Source: Haladaptatus cibarius D43 (GTDB taxonomy: Archaea > Halobacteriota > Halobacteria > Halobacteriales > Haladaptataceae). Taken from it: DNA of 64,000 bases. Below are positions 58,930 through 64,000 of this stretch, in pieces (positions within the stretch are counted from its first letter, which is position 1; each line of letters opens with the position of its first letter). The translations under genes were made by a program, and so were the position numbers. A model generated the notes under the pieces. The model did not search any database. It was not told the origin of the DNA and saw only the letters and a program-made list of their open reading frames with translations. Location of the stretch: positions 620,001 through 684,000 of the forward strand of contig NZ_JDTH01000001.1 in the NCBI RefSeq assembly GCF_000710615.1. The letters are read 5' to 3'.

Positions 58930-59871
58930 TTATTCGTCTAGCGATTCAGCAACTTCCTCGCGCAACATCCCGACTTCGGCCACACGCTCCGCGTGGGCGT
59001 TGTGCTGGTGGATGGACTCGTCGTTGCTCTGTTTCATCGTCACGACGGCGTCGTCCGGCAGGTCGGGGAACTGCTCGACCACGCCGTGGGCCATGTCGCG
59101 CACGCAGTCTTCCACGAACTTCGCGTCGGCGTGCGCCTGAAACGTCATGTGGTCTTCGTCGGGGCGCTTTGCGAGGTTGTAGATTCGGGCGCTCATGGAA
59201 TCTCGAGCAACCTCGATGAGTTCGTGTAGGTCCACTTCCGGCGCACCCGTACTTTCGACTGTCAGGGTTGCGTGCCCACGCTGGGAGTGGCCCGCTTGCG
59301 GGATTTCGCGCAGGAACTCTTTGACTTCCTGTTCGCCGACGCCGAGGTCGAGGAGTTTCTTTTTCGCTCTCCCGCTCATCATGCCCTGCGAGCAGGGACA
59401 GACTGTCATGCCGGTTACGCGCGCGCCGATTTCTTCTCTCGTTTCTTCCTCTTCGCTCGCGGTTGCGCTGGCGATGATGTCCACGGTTGCCTGCGTCGGG
59501 CGACCGCTTTCGGGCGTCGTATCGCGCACCATGAACTCCGCTTCCATGCTTACTTCGGCCTTGGTCGTGTAGTCGTGTTTTTCGAGCAATCGTTCGGCGG
59601 CGTCGCCGCACACGTCCTCGACGCGGTAGGTCGGTTCGCTGACGGCGTCTTCGAGGACTTCGTCTACGACTTCCATATTTCGGCTCATGTCCGCGCCTTT
59701 GCGCCAGCTCGGAAGGTCAACGAGCACGTCGAACTCGGCGGTCAGCACGTAGGGTCGTTTGTCGGAACGAGCAATTTCGACCAGTTTTTCCACGCCGGTT
59801 ACGCCAACTCGGTTCAACCCGACCGTCACGTCGGGTGCCGTAGCCTGCACGTCGGGGAGTTGCTGTTTCAT
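58930..59871 (-). CDS. mptA: GTP cyclohydrolase MptA (FolE2-like)
   Basis: A 313-residue member of the archaeal GTP cyclohydrolase IV/FolE2 group that opens GTP to dihydroneopterin 2',3'-cyclic phosphate. Metal-site residues lie in [11 protein letters not shown] (Cys) and [11 protein letters not shown] (His). The start ATG at 59871 ([11 protein letters not shown]) is clear; the frame extends upstream in Arg-rich shadow to 60177. It supplies pterin or deazapurine precursors (archaeosine, folate-like cofactors). Confidence 0.94.
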   Translation of the reverse strand: MKQQLPDVQATAPDVTVGLNRVGVTGVEKLVEIARSDKRPYVLTAEFDVLVDLPSWRKGADMSRNMEVVDEVLEDAVSEPTYRVEDVCGDAAERLLEKHDYTTKAEVSMEAEFMVRDTTPESGRPTQATVDIIASATASEEEETREEIGARVTGMTVCPCSQGMMSGRAKKKLLDLGVGEQEVKEFLREIPQAGHSQRGHATLTVESTGAPEVDLHELIEVARDSMSARIYNLAKRPDEDHMTFQAHADAKFVEDCVRDMAHGVVEQFPDLPDDAVVTMKQSNDESIHQHNAHAERVAEVGMLREEVAESLDE

Positions 59872-59963
59872 TGTCCCTCTGTTGTGAGCAACAGAATTAG
59901 AGGCTTCCGCTTCCGGCACTCTTTCCCGAGGCGTTTCGGCAGTCAATCGGATTGACTGCTCCC

Positions 59964-60788
59964 TCAGTCCAGCTTCGAAAGCGCCCCGAAGAAGTTCGTG
60001 GACGGCCCGGCGATGTGGGCCGGTTCCGGCGCGAGTGACACCGTAATCGTCTCCGGCGGTTCGATTCGAACCTGCGTTCCGTCGCTTCCGACGACAGCAA
60101 ACGGCGCATTTTCGACGCGAATCACGACATCGTGGTCGGGGTCGAACACGAGCGGTGGCATGGGGTTTTGCGCGCACATTTCGGTGAACACCAGTCCATC
60201 GACGCCCGGATGTACCAGCGGGCCACCCTCACTGAGGTTGTAGGCCGTACTCCCCGTTGGCGTCGAAATCAGTACGCCGTCGGCGTGGCCCTCGCCGTAC
60301 TCCACGCCGTCGATGTGTACTTCGTAGTCGAGTCCCTGTCCGTGGCCGCGCTGTGCGCCCTGAATCACGATTTCGTTCAGCGCGGGGTGAACCGACCAGT
60401 CGCCGTCTCCGCTCGCGCGAAGACGTGGTACTGCCCGTGACGGAATTTTCCCGTCTTCGTGATACTCCGCCACGACTGCGCGGACTTCGTCCACTGCTTC
60501 CTCCGGCGCGACAGCGTTGAGAAAGCCGACCTCTCCCAGATTCACGCCCAGAATCGGCGTTCCGCCTGCTCCACTGGCAGCGAAGAGGAAGGTGCCGTCG
60601 CCGCCGATGCTCACGACGAGGTCGTTTTCCGTCATTCGTGAGACATCGACCCCGTCAATCCCCAACTGCTCGGCGGTCGCGGCGTCGATTCGAACTGTGA
60701 CGCCCTCCTCGGTAAGCGTCTCCTGCAATCGCCCTGCGAGTGTCGCGGCCCGTTCGTTTCCCCTCTGCGCGACGATACCGACGTTCAT
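59964..60788 (-). CDS. nadK: NAD kinase
   Basis: A 274-residue NAD kinase. The ATP/NAD motif is [20 protein letters not shown] (about residues 56-75), then NEIVIQ and the [16 protein letters not shown] motif, all canonical. It makes NADP. The ATG at 60788 or the one before it (60791) is the start. Divergent from the KaiC-like gene. Confidence 0.94.
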   Translation of the reverse strand: MNVGIVAQRGNERAATLAGRLQETLTEEGVTVRIDAATAEQLGIDGVDVSRMTENDLVVSIGGDGTFLFAASGAGGTPILGVNLGEVGFLNAVAPEEAVDEVRAVVAEYHEDGKIPSRAVPRLRASGDGDWSVHPALNEIVIQGAQRGHGQGLDYEVHIDGVEYGEGHADGVLISTPTGSTAYNLSEGGPLVHPGVDGLVFTEMCAQNPMPPLVFDPDHDVVIRVENAPFAVVGSDGTQVRIEPPETITVSLAPEPAHIAGPSTNFFGALSKLD

Positions 60789-60895
60789 CACGACTCCGTT
60801 CTCGCCGGGCGCTCAAAAAGCCGCCGACACGAACATTAATTTGCGTCGGGTGCCAGTGACAGGATGATGAGAACTCTCGCTCGAACCCCGTTTTC

Positions 60896-60924
60896 GGTGC
60901 GCACGAGCGAAGCGAGTGCGCACC
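60896..60924. repeat. Hairpin upstream of the KaiC-like gene
   Basis: The arms GGTGCGCAC (60896-60904) and GTGCGCACC (60916-60924) pair perfectly around an 11-base loop with GAGCGAAGCGA. It lies between the divergent nadK and KaiC-like genes and could be a transcript element or a site for a regulator. The GAGCGAAGCGAG type is common in haloarchaeal DNA. Confidence 0.5.
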
Positions 60925-60961
60925 GGACTCCACGCCTTCGAATCCTGACGGCGGTGATGGC

Positions 60962-62119
60962 GTGACCGAGGAAGACGACTGGTTCGAGGCCGCACTTCGT
61001 GACGACGATGGGGAGGAAGACAGTACTGACGACGAGCCAACAGATGAGCCGGATTCGCCCGACTTCCCCGATGCGCCCGATTCGTCGGAACTCCCGACCG
61101 AGAAACGCGAAGATTCCCCCGCAGGCAACCCGGGATTCGGCGCGGACGAGATGGCGACACCCAGTGCTGACCAAGAGACGAAACCTCCCGAAACGCCGGA
61201 CGAGTCGAACACGGACGAATCGAACAGCGAGTCGCTGTTCGACGACGACTTTGCTTCCGCATTTTCGAGCGCACCCGGCGCAGGCCCCAGCAACGAATCG
61301 GATTTCGGTGGCGGGTTCGGCGGCGGCGATGGCGGTTTCGATGCTGGCGGCGGTTTCGATGGTGGGTTCGGCGGCGGGTTCGACACCGGCGGCTTCGACG
61401 ACGAAGCGTTCGAATCGGACATCCCCCGAACCGACATCGGCATCGACGGCCTCGACAGCATGATTCAGGGCGGCGTCCCCGAACGAACCCTGATGGTCGC
61501 TATCGGCAACGCCGGAACCGGGAAAACAACCTTTGGACTCCAGTTTTTAGACCACGCACTGTCGCGCGGCGAAAGCGCCGTCTACGTCACGCTGGAGGAG
61601 AGCCACGAGCGAATCGTCAACAGCGCGACAGAGAAAGGCTGGCCCTACGACGAGTACGTCGAAGATGACCTGCTCGCAATCGTGGATTTAGACCCAATCG
61701 AGATGGCCAACTCGCTGTCGAGCATCCAGAGCGAACTCCCCGGCCTCGTCCGTGATTTCGGCGCGACCCGCCTCGTTCTCGACTCCGTCTCCCTGCTCGA
61801 AATGATGTACGAAGCGCAGTCGTCACGTCGAAACGAGATTTACGACTTCACCCGGAGTCTGAAGCAAGCGGGCGTCACGACCATGCTGACGAGCGAAGCC
61901 AGCGACGACAACCCCTACGCCTCCCGTCACGGCATCATCGAATATCTCACCGACGCCGTGTTCGTCCTCCAGTACGTCCGAAGCACGGACGATTTCCGCG
62001 AAACCCGACTCGCCGTCGAAATTCAGAAGATTCGGGACGCGAACCACTCCCGCGAAATCAAACCCTACGACATCACCGACGAAGGAATCAGCGTGTATCA
62101 GCAGGCGAATCTATTCTAA
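60962..62119 (+). CDS. KaiC-like RecA-family ATPase with Gly/Phe-rich N-terminal linker
   Basis: A 385-residue protein with a GTG start. Residues 1-110 are acidic and disordered (Glu, Asp, Pro, Ser). Residues about 117-155 form a Gly/Phe/Asp repeat (GGGFGGGDGGFDAGGGF, then GGFGGGFDTGGFDDEAF). Then comes one KaiC/GvpD-type ATPase domain: IDGLDSMIQGGVPERTLMV, Walker A GNAGTGKTTF, a Walker B-like region TRLVLDSVS and VEIQKIRDANHSREIKP at the end. KaiC-family proteins in archaea act in signal, motility and gas-vesicle control; the ATPase is single-domain, so it is not a clock KaiC. A strong hairpin follows. Confidence 0.87.
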   Translation: MTEEDDWFEAALRDDDGEEDSTDDEPTDEPDSPDFPDAPDSSELPTEKREDSPAGNPGFGADEMATPSADQETKPPETPDESNTDESNSESLFDDDFASAFSSAPGAGPSNESDFGGGFGGGDGGFDAGGGFDGGFGGGFDTGGFDDEAFESDIPRTDIGIDGLDSMIQGGVPERTLMVAIGNAGTGKTTFGLQFLDHALSRGESAVYVTLEESHERIVNSATEKGWPYDEYVEDDLLAIVDLDPIEMANSLSSIQSELPGLVRDFGATRLVLDSVSLLEMMYEAQSSRRNEIYDFTRSLKQAGVTTMLTSEASDDNPYASRHGIIEYLTDAVFVLQYVRSTDDFRETRLAVEIQKIRDANHSREIKPYDITDEGISVYQQANLF

Positions 62120-62142
62120 ACGACCTTTTACGACGGTCGAGA

Positions 62143-62175
62143 GACGAAGCCAGCGCGATTCGCGCTGGCTTCGTC
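62143..62175 (+). terminator. Perfect 15-bp hairpin downstream of the KaiC-like gene
   Basis: The arms GACGAAGCCAGCGCG (62143-62157) and CGCGCTGGCTTCGTC (62161-62175) pair without mismatch around ATT, starting 24 bases after the stop. No T-run follows, so it may be a transcript-stabilising or processing structure instead of a classical terminator. With 7043-7077 and 29405-29433 it shares the layout of long perfect arms and a 3-base loop. Confidence 0.65.
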
Positions 62176-62293
62176 CGTCTCCCTGTAAAAGCTCGACCAA
62201 AAGCACTCCTTCCTCGCTTCGTTTCACTCCGCTCGGTCGTCGGCCCGCTCACTCGTCACTGCGTTCCTCGTTCGCGGTGAGTCACTACCTCTC

Positions 62294-62394
62294 GCGGTTG
62301 TGTCGGTTGCTCGTTTCTGGTGGTTGCGTACATTCTCGCTTTCGGCGGTTGTGTCGATAGCTGACTTTGGCGGTTGCGTCGTTTGCCTATCTCT
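62294..62394 (+). repeat. Degenerate 25-bp tandem repeat, four units
   Basis: In the 343-bp gap between the KaiC-like and stress-protein genes, units begin at 62294, 62320, 62345 and 62370, each starting with G(C/T)GGTTG(T/C)GT and followed by a CT-rich end. Spacing is 26, 25 and 25 bases. The repeats have diverged and do not encode a plausible peptide. The stretch 62176-62293 holds CGCTC/GAGCG-type sequence and no gene. Confidence 0.55.
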
Positions 62395-62462
62395 CCCGGC
62401 GAACGACTCGCGCCGCTCGTCTTCGCCGGTCGCTGTCCAAAAAAATCGTGGTTGGATTTCGG

Positions 62463-62891
62463 TTATCGAACTACGGTCACGGGCATCGGCGAGCGTCGAA
62501 CGACGGTTTCAGCGACGCTTCCCAGAAGGATTCGGGAGACGCCGGAGCGGCCGTGACTGCCCATCACGATGTGGTCGAAATCGTTGTCCTCGGCGTAGTC
62601 CACGATGACCTGCGACGGGCGTCCGACTTCCGTCGCCGTCGAGAGGGTCGCACCGTGTTCCTCCGCGGTTTCCCGCGCCTCCGTGAACAGTGCCTCCGCG
62701 CGCGTTTTCGAATCTTCGTACCACTCCTCGGAATAGCCGGGCATCCCGACCGTCGAACTGTACCCCACGTCGATGGGGTCGATGACGTTGATGACGGTAG
62801 TTTCGGCGTCCGGAAACTCCCGCAGTACGTAGTCGAGTGCTTTCGTGGACTGCTCTGACCCGTCGATTGGAACGAGAATCCGCTTTCCCAT
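62463..62891 (-). CDS. Universal stress protein (UspA family)
   Basis: A 142-residue USP (MGKRILVPIDGSEQSTKALDYV, then DFDHIVMGSHGRSGVSRILLGSVAETVVRRSPMPVTVV) with a complete nucleotide-binding motif. The ATG at 62891 is preferred to 62918 because it is the canonical start. Divergent from the second HalOD1-system cassette, with a TATA-like run between. Confidence 0.92.
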   Translation of the reverse strand: MGKRILVPIDGSEQSTKALDYVLREFPDAETTVINVIDPIDVGYSSTVGMPGYSEEWYEDSKTRAEALFTEARETAEEHGATLSTATEVGRPSQVIVDYAEDNDFDHIVMGSHGRSGVSRILLGSVAETVVRRSPMPVTVVR

Positions 62892-62999
62892 GCGACTATC
62901 CACGAGTGGCGTTGTCATAGTATTTCACCCGTGGGAGGGCTTCACGACACAATCACAACCCGAGTGTTTTTATCTTATTACTATCATCAGTAGGGTAAA

Positions 63000-63704
63000 A
63001 TGGGGCTCGACGGTATCGAGTTTCGCGGCGACGAAAGCGTCCCCGGATTCTCGAATCTGCTCGCGGAACTCAAAACAGGCGGATGCAACCTCCTCATCAC
63101 TGGACCGGTGTCAGAACGTGTCAGTGCGCGAGCGACGCGAACGCTTCTTGGCGACCCTGCAGCCGACCGCAAACGGATTGTGGCGCTGACCGATTCGACG
63201 ACGCGACGCGTCGAACCGTGTCTGCCGACCGGAGTTCGACTCGACAGCTCCAACGTCTGGGTCATCGACCAGCGAAACGGCGAGCGGTCGATACCGACCA
63301 GCGCCAGCGTTGCAGACGTCGAACTTCCGTCTCGACGGGATGGCCAAAACGAACTGTGGAATCTCGCCGAGGAAATCGTTCTCGCAATCGGTTTTTTCGA
63401 CACGACGACGGGCGGACTGGAACCGGCCGGACTCCGTCTGTCGGTCGATTCGTTGAGTTTTCTGGCCGAACAGCACTCCCGCACGGAGTTCGAGTGTTTC
63501 TTACGGATGCTCACCGCGATTATTCGGGGCGTGCGAGCAATGGGCCACTACCACCTGCCGATAGCGGACGACGACCCGCTCGTGACGGAACTGTCGCCCC
63601 TGTTCGACGCGCGTATCGAACTCCGCCAACGTGATGGATTGGTGCCGGAACAACGATGGCACGTGCCTGCATACGAACGAAGTACCAACTGGGTACGACT
63701 CTGA
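63000..63704 (+). CDS. DUF7504-like protein, partner of a second CHAT-like gene
   Basis: A 234-residue paralogue of the C-terminal domain of the protein encoded at 23117: NLLITGPVSERVSARATRTLLG, then RAMGHYHLPIADDDPLVTEL, then PEQRWHVPAYERSTNW. There is no HalOD1 domain here. A TTTTTATCTTATT run about 25-35 bases before the ATG is a good TATA box for a leaderless message. The next gene starts four bases after its stop, the same order as in the cassette at 23-26 kb. Confidence 0.8.
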   Translation: MGLDGIEFRGDESVPGFSNLLAELKTGGCNLLITGPVSERVSARATRTLLGDPAADRKRIVALTDSTTRRVEPCLPTGVRLDSSNVWVIDQRNGERSIPTSASVADVELPSRRDGQNELWNLAEEIVLAIGFFDTTTGGLEPAGLRLSVDSLSFLAEQHSRTEFECFLRMLTAIIRGVRAMGHYHLPIADDDPLVTELSPLFDARIELRQRDGLVPEQRWHVPAYERSTNWVRL

Positions 63705-63708
63705 GACG

Positions 63709-64000
63709 ATGCAACCAGCATTCGAACCACCACCGAACCGACCGGGATTGCTCATCAACGACCCCATCGAGAGCGTCAGGTTCGCTCTGTACACGCCCGA
63801 CCAGTCGCCGCTTTGCCCTGCCGACCCGGAGGGGTTTCATTTTCCGGTCGATGCCGCCGTCGAATTTGAAACCAAGAAAATAGAAATTCCGAGGCTGACG
63901 GGGGTGTACGTCCGAACACAGGACGGCGACCTCACGGCGAGCTACAGCGTCACGGACGACGGCACGACGGTTTCGGCTGGTGCGTACAACCTCGAACTCA
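63709..64000 (+). CDS. N-terminal part of a second CHAT-protease-like gene (cut by window end)
   Basis: The first 97 residues (MQPAFEPPPNRPGLLINDPIE, then FHFPVDAAVEFETKKIEIPR, then TGVYVRTQDGDLTASYSV) align in pattern with the N-terminus of the protein encoded at 24063 (LPGLTVIDPLERNQF, FHAPVGVVTSITTARIRF, GAYIRTTDNELVCAVDHET). The protease domain, if present, lies beyond the window, so its activity cannot be judged. The gene begins four bases after the DUF7504-like stop. Confidence 0.7.
   Translation, partial: MQPAFEPPPNRPGLLINDPIESVRFALYTPDQSPLCPADPEGFHFPVDAAVEFETKKIEIPRLTGVYVRTQDGDLTASYSVTDDGTTVSAGAYNLEL

Overview
The window is chromosomal DNA of a halophilic archaeon (class Halobacteria), probably Haladaptatus-like. 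The proteins are strongly acidic. Secreted proteins carry twin-arginine signals. There is a Bat-type HTH regulator, an archaeal GTP cyclohydrolase MptA, a stand-alone GuaA ATPase subunit next to pyrG, a bacterial-type ThrRS as usual in haloarchaea, and many small proteins of haloarchaea-only families. Promoters look archaeal (TATA boxes about 25-30 bases before start codons, few leaders). The genus is inferred from gene content, not from a marker gene.

Layout. 0-3 kb: MoaB, a medium-chain dehydrogenase and a Bat-like regulator. 3-21 kb: a concentration of peptide and D-amino-acid functions: S9 peptidase plus M55 D-aminopeptidase, a complete Dpp/Opp ABC importer whose operon ends in an S13 DD-peptidase, a LysA-like decarboxylase with an EamA permease, a Na+/solute symporter, a class A beta-lactamase-fold hydrolase, an SH3-NlpC/P60 hydrolase and a JAMM peptidase. 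21 kb: tRNA-Leu(UAA), a duplicated tRNA 3' end and an AT-rich stretch with an asparagine-synthase-like gene. 23-26.7 kb: a three-gene cassette (HalOD1-domain protein, CHAT-type caspase-like protease, small DUF5813-like protein). The first two genes recur as paralogues at 63-64 kb, where the window cuts the protease. 26.7-34.7 kb: TrkA and two Lrp-type RAM domains, E1-alpha dehydrogenase, and pyrG-guaAb. 34.7-41 kb: Tat-exported proteins, an acyltransferase, PspA and membrane proteins. 41-48 kb: thrS, a D-glutamate catabolic pair (dgcN-dgcA) facing an aspartoacylase-family gene, and thrB. 48-64 kb: Vms1-like release factor, small haloarchaeal families, phosphate transporter, FAD enzymes, mptA, nadK, a KaiC-like ATPase and stress proteins.

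How the genes may work together. Haloarchaea have no murein, yet this window holds most functions of the Bacillus dpp and ykf loci: peptide import, D-aminopeptidase, DD-peptidase and an NlpC/P60 endopeptidase of YkfC architecture. A DAP-decarboxylase relative and a D-glutamate route via N-acetylation lie in the same window. I infer a route for scavenging murein peptides or other D-amino-acid peptides made by bacteria. The second candidate system is the HalOD1/CHAT cassette, whose protease keeps a plausible His/Cys dyad.

Non-coding structure includes at least four, perhaps five, copies of a dispersed 155-180 bp repeat with an internal hairpin, several near-perfect hairpins with three-base loops (one inside a coding sequence), a 22-bp perfect palindrome, a 25-bp degenerate tandem repeat and a decayed copy of the 3' end of a hydrolase gene. 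No rRNA, CRISPR array, integrase or transposase was seen. Family names of the DUF type are from memory and unverified.
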